Shown here one piece after another: positions 1 through 8,297 of a stretch of DNA of 27,593 nt; the first letter of the stretch is position 1; each line of letters opens with the position of its first letter. The stretch comes from JBKBMT01 sp046295655 (lineage in GTDB: Bacteria; Pseudomonadota; Alphaproteobacteria; Rhodobacterales; Rhodobacteraceae). The notes under the pieces are model-generated. The model worked only from the letters and a program-made list of their open reading frames with translations, ran no database searches and had not been told where the DNA came from. The stretch lies in NCBI GenBank assembly GCA_046295655.1, contig JBKBMT010000039.1, forward strand, positions 1 to 27,593. The letters are read 5' to 3'. The translations under genes and the position numbers were made by a program.

Positions 1-110
1 TCTACGGTCGTGTCATCTCGGGGATGGATCACGTCGACAGGATCGCGCGGGGTGAGCCGCCGGCAGAGCCTGACCGCATGATCTCCGTCAGGGTGGCGGC
101 CGATGCGTAA
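1..110 (+). CDS. Peptidyl-prolyl cis-trans isomerase (cyclophilin), C-terminal fragment
   Basis: Only the last 35 codons lie in the window (frame from base 3, TAA at 108-110); the gene begins upstream. The fragment reads YGRVISGMDHVDRIARGEPP and ends in VRVAADA. The pattern of a V-x-x-GMD-x-VD-x-I segment followed by a polar loop and a short final strand is the usual end of bacterial cyclophilins, where the equivalent region reads G-x-V-x-x-G-M-x-V-V-D. The enzyme would interconvert cis and trans X-Pro bonds during protein folding. No active-site residues are in view, so the call rests on this tail and on the cyclophilin gene directly after it, whose ATG overlaps this stop by 8 bases. Tandem cyclophilins of this kind usually comprise one cytoplasmic and one exported form. 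Confidence 0.75.
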   Translation, partial: YGRVISGMDHVDRIARGEPPAEPDRMISVRVAADA

Positions 111-663
111 GCTTCTGTGCGCGGCGCTTGCCGCAGCTGTTGCCGCCGGGGGTGCCCTTGCCGACACGCGTCCGACGCTGGAGATCGAGGTCGAGGGGGC
201 TGCACAGGGAAGGGTCGTGATCGAGCTGCGCCCCGACATCGCGCCGGGGCACGTCGAGCGGTTGACGACGCTTGCGGCATCGGGCGCCTATGACGGGGTT
301 GCCTTTCACCGGGTGATCGACGGCTTCATGGCCCAGACCGGCGACGTGCAATACGGCAGGCCCGACAGCCCCCCGGGGCGGGCCGGCACCGGCGGTTCGA
401 ACCTGCCCAACCTGCGCGCCGAATTCTCGGACGTGCCGTTCGAGCGCGGTATCGTCGGGATGGCCCGGGCGCAAAGCCCGCACAGCGCCAACAGCCAGTT
501 CTTCATCATGTTCGCACCGGCCCCGCATCTGAACGGCCAGTACACGGTCGTCGGTCAGGTGATCGAGGGGATGGAGGTGGTCGATGCGATCACCCGCGGC
601 ACGGGGCAGGGCGGGTCGGTCGCCAACCCCGACCGGATGGCGCGGGTGACGGTGGGGCCGTGA
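103..663 (+). CDS. Exported cyclophilin-type peptidyl-prolyl isomerase
   Basis: A 186-residue cyclophilin with a Sec-type signal peptide: MRK, a hydrophobic Ala/Leu stretch at residues 5-19, and probable cleavage near ALA-DT. It should act in the periplasm on X-Pro bonds of exported proteins. Family motifs are clear: V-x-IELRPDIAPGHVERL near residues 39-54, the FHRVIDGFMAQTGD active-site segment near 68-81 with its catalytic Arg, SANSQFFIMFA near 127-137, and L-N-GQYTVVGQVIEGMEVVD near 142-160. Length fits short bacterial PpiA/PpiB proteins. The ATG at 103 overlaps the end of the preceding cyclophilin, so the two are probably co-transcribed and translationally coupled. The stop lies 18 bases from the stop of the convergent transporter gene. 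The family call is secure; periplasmic location is inferred from the leader. Confidence 0.93.
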   Translation: MRKLLCAALAAAVAAGGALADTRPTLEIEVEGAAQGRVVIELRPDIAPGHVERLTTLAASGAYDGVAFHRVIDGFMAQTGDVQYGRPDSPPGRAGTGGSNLPNLRAEFSDVPFERGIVGMARAQSPHSANSQFFIMFAPAPHLNGQYTVVGQVIEGMEVVDAITRGTGQGGSVANPDRMARVTVGP

Positions 664-681
664 CGGGCCGGGCTGCGCCCG

Positions 682-2448
682 TCATCGACCCGACGGGCGC
701 GACCGCGCCGTATCCCGGCGGGGCGCGGCCAGCGCATCTGCCGTGACGGCGGGCGCAAGCTCGCGCATCGCATCGACCTGGGTCAGGAACACCTTGCCGG
801 TCAGATGGGTCAGGAAATCGGACCGTGCCAGACGGTCCATGACCGGGCCTTTCACCTCGGACAGGTGCAGCGACACTCCGGCATCCCGAAGGTGGGCATT
901 GATCGCCTCGATGCTTTCCAGCGCAGAGGCGTCGATGGCGTTCACCGCCGGACACATCAGCACGACGTGACGGATCCGCGGATCTGCCGCAACCTTGCCC
1001 TGGATGAAATCCTCGAGAAACCGCGCATTCGGAAAATACAGGCTTTCATCGACCCTTATGGAGATCACCTCGGGCGTCGTCACAACCTCGTGCCGTTCGA
1101 TGTTGCGAAAGTGCTCGGTGCCGGGCACCTGTCCGACGACCGCCACATGCGGCCGCGAGGTGCGCCACAGATGGAGCGCGAGCGAAAGTGCGACGCCGAC
1201 CACGATCCCGGCCTCGACCCCCTGCAGCAAGGTCACGGCAATGGTCGCCGCCATGGCGGCGAAATCGGCCCGGCTGTAGCTCCAGGTGCGACGCAATGCG
1301 CCAAGATCGACCAGGCTCAGCACCGCGACGATGATCGTCGCGGCAAGCGTTGCCTTCGGCAGATAGAACAGCAGCGGGGTCAGAAAGACGGTGGCCAGCG
1401 CCATCCCCACGGCCGTATAGGCGCCGGCTGCGGGCGTGCGGGCGCCGGCATCGTCATTGACGACCGACCGGGCGAAACCGCCCGTCACCGGGAAACCGCC
1501 CGAGAACGCCGAGCCCAGGTTCGAGGCGCCCAGCGCCACGAGTTCCTGATCCGGGTCGATGCGCTGGCGCTTGCGGGCCGCAAGCGTCTGGGCGACGGAC
1601 ACGCTTTCGACGTAGCCGACGACGGAAATCAGCAACGCCGGCACTGCAAGCTCCATCCACAACCCGAAGTCGAGCGGCGGAAGCGTGGGCGCGGGCAGGC
1701 CGCGCGGGATATCGCCGACGATGGCAACCCCGGCGCCTTCCAGCGAAAGGCCCCAGACCGCAAGCGTGCTTGCTGCCACCGCAACCACCGGAGCCGCGCG
1801 CGACAGCGCCCCTGCAAGTCCGGGCGCGAGCCCGATCCGAACCAGAAGATCCTTGAGGAACCGTCTGGACCAGAACAGAAATCCCAGAACTGAAACGCCG
1901 ATCGCAAAGGTGATGGGATTGAGATTCCCCAGCCGTTCGATCATCGGCACCAGGATTTCCGGCAGCGTCTGACCGCCGCCGTTCAGCCCCAGGATATGCG
2001 GCAGCTGCCCGAGCGCGATCAGAAGCCCCGCCGCCGAAATGAAACCGGAAACCACCGGGTGGCTGAGGAAATTCGCGAGGAACCCGAGCCGCAGAATGCC
2101 CATGACAAGGAGCATCAGGCCGGAGATCGCCGCCAGTGCGACTGCCGCGCCAAGGTATTCGGGCGTTCCGCGAGCCGCAATCTGACCCACGGCTGCCGCC
2201 GTCATCAAGGATGACACGGCGACGGGTCCGACCGCCAGCGTCCGCGATGTTCCGAAGATGGCGTAGAGGATCAGGGGCGCGATCGAGGCGTATAGCCCGA
2301 CCTCGGGCGGCAGACCGGCCAACATCGCATAGGCCAGCGATTGCGGAATCAGCATGATCGTGACGATCACGGCTGCGATCAGGTCGTCGGCCAGCGCATG
2401 GCGATCGTAGTGGCGGCCCCAGTCGAGTATCGGAAGATAACGGTGCAT
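682..2448 (-). CDS. SulP-family anion transporter with C-terminal STAS domain
   Basis: About 588 residues when read from the ATG at 2448. The N-terminus (LPILDWGRHYDR, then DLIAAVIVTIMLIPQSLAYA and AGLPPEVGLYAS) is the standard start of SulP permeases. Roughly eleven hydrophobic segments follow, with SGFISAAGL and the conserved GASNLGSAFSGGFPVTGGFARS stretch in the middle. The last 130 residues form a STAS domain with the AIDASALESIEAI loop. SulP proteins import sulfate, bicarbonate or other small anions; the substrate cannot be read from sequence. The frame stays open to a TTG at 2538, but those 30 residues do not resemble the family, and the ATG fits its usual start. No good Shine-Dalgarno is visible before either start. 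It lies downstream of a PhoR-like kinase on the same strand, across a 128-base AT-richer gap. Confidence 0.92.
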   Translation of the reverse strand: MHRYLPILDWGRHYDRHALADDLIAAVIVTIMLIPQSLAYAMLAGLPPEVGLYASIAPLILYAIFGTSRTLAVGPVAVSSLMTAAAVGQIAARGTPEYLGAAVALAAISGLMLLVMGILRLGFLANFLSHPVVSGFISAAGLLIALGQLPHILGLNGGGQTLPEILVPMIERLGNLNPITFAIGVSVLGFLFWSRRFLKDLLVRIGLAPGLAGALSRAAPVVAVAASTLAVWGLSLEGAGVAIVGDIPRGLPAPTLPPLDFGLWMELAVPALLISVVGYVESVSVAQTLAARKRQRIDPDQELVALGASNLGSAFSGGFPVTGGFARSVVNDDAGARTPAAGAYTAVGMALATVFLTPLLFYLPKATLAATIIVAVLSLVDLGALRRTWSYSRADFAAMAATIAVTLLQGVEAGIVVGVALSLALHLWRTSRPHVAVVGQVPGTEHFRNIERHEVVTTPEVISIRVDESLYFPNARFLEDFIQGKVAADPRIRHVVLMCPAVNAIDASALESIEAINAHLRDAGVSLHLSEVKGPVMDRLARSDFLTHLTGKVFLTQVDAMRELAPAVTADALAAPRRDTARSRPSGR

Positions 2449-2510
2449 GGTGGTATCCGGAGGAGTCTCACCGCATATGATCCGGCCGGGAACGAATATC
2501 AAGATGTGAA

Positions 2511-2576
2511 TATGTATAAGTGGGCCGGTCTGTATCAAACATAATACTGATTATACGTTAACGGGGCGCACGGTCG

Positions 2577-2580
<4 letters not shown>
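2511..2580 (-). promoter_or_regulatory. Probable promoter region of the SulP gene
   Basis: An unusually AT-rich patch between the kinase stop and the transporter start. On the minus strand it contains a perfect -10 hexamer TATAAT (2555-2550) preceded at 18-19 bases by a weak -35 (TGACGA/ATGACG), and separately TTGATA (2538-2533), a 16-base spacer and TACATA (2516-2511). Either could drive sulP independently of the kinase gene. The hexamers are seen; promoter activity is inferred. Confidence 0.35.
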
Positions 2581-3605
<1,025 letters not shown>

Positions 3606-3668
3606 TCCGAATCCTTCCCCTCACGCGCTGCGACGGTGGCCGCGCAGGCGGATTTTCGCAAGCGCGGC

Positions 3669-3686
3669 TTGTCAGTGTCGCGACAG
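3669..3686 (-). promoter_or_regulatory. Possible Pho-box-like direct repeat upstream of the kinase
   Basis: On the minus strand, CTGTCGC and CTGACAA are separated by GACA. Each matches the Pho-box half-site CTGTCAT at 5 of 7 positions with the canonical 11-base repeat period. It lies about 64 bases upstream of the kinase ATG. It also contains the perfect 10-base palindrome TGTCGCGACA (3676-3685), which could be an alternative, unrelated operator. Tentative. Confidence 0.25.
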
Positions 3687-3759
3687 TATCTTAACGCCAA
3701 GGATGATTTTCCTCCGGGTGCTTCATTCCGGGGTTGTATCGAGTTCAACCGGACCACCC

Positions 3760-4113
3760 GTGAAACTCATGCCCGCCACGTCACCCGAATCCGCCGGCAC
3801 CATCCTGGCGATAGATCTCCCGGCCGCAGGGGATCTGGTGGCGAAGTCGCTTCCGGGCTGGACGATCCGTCACCTGCGATCCAGTGATCTCGACCCGGAC
3901 ACGCTCTGCTCGATCGGGGCGAGTGCGCTGCTGATCCCGCTCTTTGCCTCGGCCCGGGACGTGACCGCGCTCCTTGCGGATCTGGAGCGCTGGCTCTGGC
4001 CCGGTCAGGTGGTGCTGGTCTCGCCGCCCCTGCCCCGCCCGGCGGTGGTCCTCGACGAACTGACTGAGCTTGCGCCCAGTCTCCGACTGAAGATCATCGA
4101 GATTGCGCCGTGA
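3760..4113 (+). CDS. Conserved-looking small protein of unknown function
   Basis: About 117 residues from GTG 3760, or 114 from the ATG at 3769. The frame is open further upstream (an ATG at 3703), but that stretch lies in the kinase promoter region and no start has a clear Shine-Dalgarno. The protein has an alternating strand/helix look: TILAIDLPAAGD, then SALLIPLFASARDVTALLADLERW, then GQVVLVSPPLPRPAVVLDELTELAPSLRLKIIEI. The pattern recalls a small Rossmann-like or receiver-like fold, but no phospho-acceptor or nucleotide-binding motif is recognisable. There is no signal peptide or membrane helix. It is transcribed divergently from the PhoR-like kinase, and its 3' end overlaps the PLP-enzyme gene tail to tail by 20 bases (4094-4113). 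I do not recognise the family. Confidence 0.6.
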   Translation: MKLMPATSPESAGTILAIDLPAAGDLVAKSLPGWTIRHLRSSDLDPDTLCSIGASALLIPLFASARDVTALLADLERWLWPGQVVLVSPPLPRPAVVLDELTELAPSLRLKIIEIAP

Positions 4114-5287
4114 CGGCCGCGGCAGCCCCGAGTCCCGCCCGGAACTGCCCGATCAGCGCATCGGGTTCCTCCAGTCCCACCGAGACGCGGAAGAACCCTT
4201 CGGAAATGCCGATTGCCCTGCGCTGCGCTTCGGGCACCTCGCGATGCGAGGAGGATGCGGCATGCGAGAGGGTCGTCGCAACGTCGCCCAGGGTCGGGGC
4301 AAAGGCGACGCCGGCCATGGCGCGGGTCAATGCGTTGGCGGCAGCGCGGCCGCCCTCGATCTCGAACGACAGCATGTTTCCGCCGCGACCCGACAACAGG
4401 CCGACGGCGCGGTTGTGGTCGGGATGGTCGGGGCGCGCCGGGTAGAGAACCCGTCGCACGGCGGGCATCGCCGCAAGAGCGTCAGCCAGCCGCGCAGCCG
4501 TCGCCTCTGCCCGGTCGTGGCGCAGCGCAAAGGTGAGAAGCCCGCGTTCCGCCAGCCAGCAATCGAACGGGCTCGGAGACAGTCCGAAGGTTGCGGCCAG
4601 ATCCCGCATGCGCTCCAGCAATCCCGGGTCGCGGGTGCCGGCATAGCCGAGTGTGACGTCGGAATGTCCGGCCAGCAGCTTGGTGACCGAATGGACGACC
4701 ACATCGGCGCCATGATCCAGAACCCGGATCGCACGCGGGGTCGAGAAAGTGGCATCCACCAGCAACCGGATGCCCCGCTCGCGCGCAAGCGCCGCGATGC
4801 CCGCCAGATCCGCGACCCGCAGGGTCGGGTTCGAAACGGTCTCGATCAGGATCGCCCGCGTCTCGGGGCGCAGCTCTCGGCCGAAGGCGGCGGCATCGGT
4901 CGGGTCGGCGAGGCTCGTTGCGATCCCGAGGGCCGGTAGGGTCGAGCGCATCAGCCGCAGCGAGCGGCCATAGAGCTGATCGCCCCCCAGCACATGGTCG
5001 CCCGATCCGACGCAGGCCATCAGCGCAAGCGTCACCGCGGCCATGCCCGACCCGGTGACGACACCGCCCGCCGCACCGTCCATCGCGTCGAGCCGGGCCG
5101 CAAGCGCCGCGGCGTTGGGATGTCCCTCGCGGGCATAGGTGAAGCCGCTTCCCGGTTCGGAATAAAGACGGTCGAGGTCGTCGGGGCTTTCCGCGACCCA
5201 GACGACAGACGGCAGGATGGGAGAGACAAGCGCCCTGCTCCGTCCGGCATCGAACGGCGGACGCAGCGGATCTGGACGGTCGGTCAT
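4094..5287 (-). CDS. Cys/Met metabolism PLP-dependent enzyme (cystathionine gamma-synthase family)
   Basis: 397 residues of the trans-sulfuration family (cystathionine gamma-synthase, beta/gamma-lyases, O-acetylhomoserine sulfhydrylase). Visible residues: FTYAREGHPNAAALAARL at 49-66, whose Tyr51 and Arg53 match the phosphate-binding Y-x-R of the neighbouring subunit; GSGMAAVTLAL (79-89), the phosphate loop; LLVDATFSTP (175-184) with Asp178 for the pyridine nitrogen; and HSVTKLLAGHSD (199-210) with the Schiff-base Lys203. The exact reaction (synthase, lyase or sulfhydrylase) cannot be told from these motifs. ATG 5287 was chosen because upstream codons add Arg/Ala-rich shadow sequence, and GAAAGGG precedes it. 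It lies 41 bases after the gamma-carbonic anhydrase gene and is probably the last gene of the yicC operon. Its end overlaps the convergent small gene. Confidence 0.88.
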   Translation of the reverse strand: MTDRPDPLRPPFDAGRSRALVSPILPSVVWVAESPDDLDRLYSEPGSGFTYAREGHPNAAALAARLDAMDGAAGGVVTGSGMAAVTLALMACVGSGDHVLGGDQLYGRSLRLMRSTLPALGIATSLADPTDAAAFGRELRPETRAILIETVSNPTLRVADLAGIAALARERGIRLLVDATFSTPRAIRVLDHGADVVVHSVTKLLAGHSDVTLGYAGTRDPGLLERMRDLAATFGLSPSPFDCWLAERGLLTFALRHDRAEATAARLADALAAMPAVRRVLYPARPDHPDHNRAVGLLSGRGGNMLSFEIEGGRAAANALTRAMAGVAFAPTLGDVATTLSHAASSSHREVPEAQRRAIGISEGFFRVSVGLEEPDALIGQFRAGLGAAAAVTAQSR

Positions 5288-5328
5288 GGCTTGCGGCCCT
5301 TTCGAGGTGGCTGTGCGACAGGCGCCGG

Positions 5329-5877
5329 TCAGAGCGGATCGCGCCGCACGTTCAGATCGCGCAGGGCCACAAGCCCGTCGCGGAACCGCGCCGCCACCTC
5401 GCAATAGTGCCGCGCCGACCATTCGAGTCTCTGGCGTGCCTCGGCATCGAGCACGCGGACGACCTTGCCGGGCGCCCCCATCACGAGGCTGCCGTCCGGT
5501 ATCTCCTTGCCTTCCGTCACCAGCGCGCCCGCGCCGATCAGGCAGTGCCGGCCAATGCGGGCGCCGTTCAGAACGGTTGCGCTCATCCCGATCAGGGTAT
5601 GGTCGCCGATCGTGCAGCTGTGCAGCATCGCCTTGTGGCCGACCGTGCAGCCCTCTCCGACGGTCAGCGGCAGGCCGAGGTCGGTGTGCAGCACGCAGTT
5701 TTCCTGGATGTTGCTGCCGCGGCCGATGCGGATTTCCTCGTTGTCGCCGCGCAGCGTTGCGCCGAACCAGATCGAACAGTCCGCGCCCAGCACGATGCGG
5801 CCGATCACGTTGGCATCTGGTGCCACCCAGGCGGTCGGGTCGATCGACGGGGCAATGCCGTCCAGCGCATAGATCAT
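5329..5877 (-). CDS. Gamma-class carbonic anhydrase-like hexapeptide protein
   Basis: 182 residues forming a left-handed beta-helix, shown by repeated hexapeptides such as IGRIVLGADCSIWFGATLRGD, ITIG-type turns and IGAGALVTEG. Three histidines in metal-ligand positions are present: His64 (VLHTD), His81 (VGHKA) and His86 (MLHSC). The 5-residue spacing of the last two is as in the gamma-carbonic anhydrase/YrdA/PaaY group. Family members bind zinc or iron and hydrate CO2, or have diverged to unknown or thioesterase-like roles; activity cannot be predicted here. The C-terminal helix (residues 145-172) is typical of the trimeric family. The ATG overlaps the gmk stop by four bases (5874-5877), so translation is probably coupled. 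Confidence 0.9.
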   Translation of the reverse strand: MIYALDGIAPSIDPTAWVAPDANVIGRIVLGADCSIWFGATLRGDNEEIRIGRGSNIQENCVLHTDLGLPLTVGEGCTVGHKAMLHSCTIGDHTLIGMSATVLNGARIGRHCLIGAGALVTEGKEIPDGSLVMGAPGKVVRVLDAEARQRLEWSARHYCEVAARFRDGLVALRDLNVRRDPL

Positions 5878-6536
5878 GGTGCTCCCTTTCCCTTGCGGGC
5901 CTCGAATTCGCGGCTCAGGCTCTGGACAAAGCCGGTCAGGCCGGGCTGCCGCGTCCGCCGCAGCCGTTCCGCGCGGACGATGCCGATCAGGTCGTCCGCC
6001 GTCCGGCCGAGATCTTCGTTGATCAGGACATAGTCGTATTCGGCCCAGTGGCTGATCTCGTCGCGGCTTTTCGTCATCCGGTTCTCGATCACCGCGTCGC
6101 TATCCTGCCCACGTCCGCGAAGCCGCGCCTCCAGCGCCGCGATCGAGGGCGGCAGGATGAAAACCGAAACGACCTCGGCGCCCAGCGGCGAGTTGCGGAT
6201 CTGCTGTCCGCCCTGCCAGTCCACGTCGAACAGCGTGTCCCGCCCTTCGGCCATGGCGGCTTCGACCGGGGCGCGCGGGCTGCCGTAGAGGTTTCCGAAC
6301 ACTTCGGCATGTTCCAGCATCTCGCCGCCTGCGACCATGTCCTCGAACTGGGCGCGGGTGCGGAAGTGGTAGTGCTGGCCGTCCACCTCGCCCGGTCGCG
6401 GCGGGCGGGTGGTGGCAGAGACCGAAAAGCGGATCGTCGGATCCCATTCCATCAGCAGCCGCGCCAGCGTGGACTTGCCCGCCCCGGACGGAGAGGAAAG
6501 GATGACCAGAAGACCGCGCCGTTGCATCGTAATCAT
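5874..6536 (-). CDS. gmk: Guanylate kinase
   Basis: 220 residues, ATP:GMP phosphotransferase making GDP, essential for nucleotide supply. The P-loop SSPSGAGKST is at residues 14-23. The GMP-binding segment VSATTRPPRPGEVDGQHYHF is at about 37-56, with the conserved S-x-TTR-x-x-R-x-GE-x-DG residues. FGNLYGSPRAPVEAAMAEGRDTLFDVDWQGGQQI (about 81-114) carries the G-x-x-YG and D-x-D-x-QG motifs, and the lid follows near RLRGRGQDSD. Length is normal. The ATG at 6536 overlaps the yicC stop (ATGA); an alternative ATG at 6527 would trim three residues. The yicC-gmk pairing is common in bacteria, which supports both calls. Confidence 0.96.
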   Translation of the reverse strand: MITMQRRGLLVILSSPSGAGKSTLARLLMEWDPTIRFSVSATTRPPRPGEVDGQHYHFRTRAQFEDMVAGGEMLEHAEVFGNLYGSPRAPVEAAMAEGRDTLFDVDWQGGQQIRNSPLGAEVVSVFILPPSIAALEARLRGRGQDSDAVIENRMTKSRDEISHWAEYDYVLINEDLGRTADDLIGIVRAERLRRTRQPGLTGFVQSLSREFEARKGKGAP

Positions 6537-7444
6537 TCCAGATTCTGCACCTGTTCGCGCATCTGGTCGATGACATGTTTCAACTCCAGCCCGATGGCGG
6601 TCAGGTCCGTGGCCTGGGACTTGGAGCAGAGCGTATTGACCTCGCGCAGGAATTCCTGGGTCAGGAAGTCCAGCTTGCGCCCCGCCGGAGTCCCGGCGGC
6701 AATCAGCGTCCGGGCAGCCGCGACATGGGCCTCCAGACGGTCGAGTTCCTCGGTGACATCCGCCCGGATCGCGATCAGCGCCAGTTCCTGGGCAAGCCGG
6801 GCGGGGTCGGCGGCCTCGGTCGTGCCCAGCACACGCTCCATCATCTCGCCCAGCCAGGCGGCACTGCGGTCGCGCCGCGCCGCGGCGGCGGTCCGGGCAG
6901 CCCCGACCGCATCGGCGATCCGGTCGATCTGCGCGAGCACGACCGCCCCGATCGCCCTGCCCTCGGCCGCCCGCATGGCGGTGAAATCGTCCAGAAGCAT
7001 GCCAAGGTCCGACAGGAGCGCCGACCGCAGTTCCTCGTCCGGGGCTTCGTCCTCGCCCGAGCTGCCGGCATCGGCAACGCCGCGGATCGCAAACAGCTCG
7101 GCGGCGCTCGGGGGGGCAAGCGTCACGCCGGCCCGTTCTGCGGCCTCCTGCACCACCCGGATCTGCCGCAGCACGGTTTCAAGGCCGGCGAGGTCGATAC
7201 GGGGGGCGTGAGCTGCGCCTTCGCGCTGCAGGCGAAGGGTCAGCGACACCGATCCGCGGGTCAGCCGTCGGCCGATCTCGGCGCGGATCGCGGCCTCCAG
7301 CCCGTCGACCCCCTCGGGCAGCCGCAGCCGCAGATCGAGCCCCTTCCCGTTCACCGACCGCAGATCCCAGGACCAGCTTGCCCCCGCCGAGGTGCCCCGG
7401 CGGCTGGCGAAGGCCGTCATCGACATCAGTCCCGAAACCGCCAT
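6533..7444 (-). CDS. yicC: YicC-family endoribonuclease
   Basis: About 303 residues. The N-terminus carries SMTAFASRRG, the family hallmark (S-M-T-x-[FY]-A). The next block, WSWDLRSVNGKGLDLRLRLPEG, matches the YicC_N domain signature S-V-N-x-[RK]-x-L-D-x-x-x-R-x-P. The C-terminal DUF1732 region includes RLEAHVAAARTLI, GRKLDFLTQEFLREVNTLCSK and the final IGLELKHVIDQMREQVQNLE, all strongly conserved in the family. YicC proteins are RNases; in E. coli the enzyme acts on the small RNA RyhB. The ATG at 7444 opens the frame, and the ATG at 7426 (MSMTAF) fits the family start equally well. First gene of a minus-strand operon with gmk, gamma-carbonic anhydrase and the PLP enzyme. Confidence 0.94.
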   Translation of the reverse strand: MAVSGLMSMTAFASRRGTSAGASWSWDLRSVNGKGLDLRLRLPEGVDGLEAAIRAEIGRRLTRGSVSLTLRLQREGAAHAPRIDLAGLETVLRQIRVVQEAAERAGVTLAPPSAAELFAIRGVADAGSSGEDEAPDEELRSALLSDLGMLLDDFTAMRAAEGRAIGAVVLAQIDRIADAVGAARTAAAARRDRSAAWLGEMMERVLGTTEAADPARLAQELALIAIRADVTEELDRLEAHVAAARTLIAAGTPAGRKLDFLTQEFLREVNTLCSKSQATDLTAIGLELKHVIDQMREQVQNLE

Positions 7445-7558
7445 GATCCGCCCTGCCCTGTCCCGTGCCTTTCCTGTCGCACAGGGCGCCGGCAGGGGAA
7501 AGACCCGGAAGCGACGTTTACCAGTTGTTCAGATTCCGCATCGGGCGCGGCGGCGCAT

Positions 7559-7573
7559 CGGTTATCTTAACCG
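7559..7573. repeat. Inverted repeat in the yicC / PAS_5 divergent intergenic region
   Basis: CGGTTA-TCT-TAACCG, a perfect 6-bp inverted repeat with a 3-base centre, lies 58 bases before the PAS-protein ATG and 115 bases before yicC. A further GGTAACC follows at 7577-7583. It could be an operator for either gene; no regulator is assigned. Confidence 0.4.
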
Positions 7574-7630
7574 GCAGGTAACCATCCCTGCGCGGGTCGA
7601 GGCCCGCCGGGCAGAGGAACGGGGCGCACG

Positions 7631-8293
7631 ATGGCACAACGGTCGGCATCTTCGGGCAGCGCGCAATCGGCCCGGATCCTGCGGTTTCCGGAACGCCCTG
7701 CCCTGCCCGTCCCGGCGGCCTTCGGCCTGTTGCGCAGCTACTGGGACGGGCTGCGCGAGGACGGCGCGCTTCCGCGCCGGTCGGCGGTCGATCCGCGCGG
7801 CCTGGTTCCGGTTCTCGATGTCGCCCTGCTGATCGAGCGTATCGCACCGGGGCATGCGCGCATCCGGGTCGCCGGCAGCCGGATCGCGGATCTGATGGAC
7901 ATGGAACTGCGCGGCATGCCGCTTTCGGTCCTGTTCGAGCCGGCGGCACGCGAGGCGCTTGCGATCCGTCTGGAACAGCTGTTCGTGCGGCCTGCGATTC
8001 TCGAAATGGGTCTCGAGGCGGCGCAAGGCGCCTTCCGCCCGTCGCTGTCGGGGCAGATGCTCCTGCTGCCGCTTTCGGGCGAGGACGGAACGGTTGACCG
8101 GGCAATCGGCTGCATTGCGATCGAGGGCCGGATCGGCCGCGTGCCGCGCCGACTGGCGATTTCGACCGACCGGCTGTCCCCGGTGCCGGGGATGCTTCGG
8201 GCCGGACAGGGGTCGCCCGTCCGGCCCGCCGAGGACCGTTTCAGGGAAACCGGCCGCGCGCCCTGGCTGCGGCTCGTCGGGCGCAGCGACTGA
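7631..8293 (+). CDS. PAS_5-family protein (PF07310-like)
   Basis: 220 residues. The segment LRSYWDGLREDGALPRRSAVDPRGL (about 36-60), followed by VLDVALLIERIAPGHARIRVAGSRIADLMDMELRGMPLSVLF (about 62-103), is the characteristic PAS_5 pattern. Members are alphaproteobacterial proteins with a conserved W-x-x-x-R-x-x-G-x-x-P-x-R-x-x-[IL]-[DN]-P start, no attached output domain and no known biochemical role; they may be small-molecule or redox sensors. No signal peptide, membrane helix or DNA-binding motif is visible, so any output would need a partner. The ATG at 7631 follows GGGGCGCACG, a weak ribosome-binding site. It is divergent from yicC and convergent with the DAHP synthase gene (4-base gap). 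Confidence 0.82.
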   Translation: MAQRSASSGSAQSARILRFPERPALPVPAAFGLLRSYWDGLREDGALPRRSAVDPRGLVPVLDVALLIERIAPGHARIRVAGSRIADLMDMELRGMPLSVLFEPAAREALAIRLEQLFVRPAILEMGLEAAQGAFRPSLSGQMLLLPLSGEDGTVDRAIGCIAIEGRIGRVPRRLAISTDRLSPVPGMLRAGQGSPVRPAEDRFRETGRAPWLRLVGRSD

Positions 8294-8297
8294 GGCT

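Noticed and set aside
2533..2550. Short dyad GTAT-N8-ATAC in the sulP leader, considered as an FNR/CRP-type site
   Set aside because: Half-sites are only four bases and do not match TTGAT-N4-ATCAA.
5217..7211. A 664-codon plus-strand open frame opposite gamma-carbonic anhydrase, gmk and yicC
   Set aside because: Low-complexity Arg/Ser/Pro sequence, shadow of three firmly identified genes.
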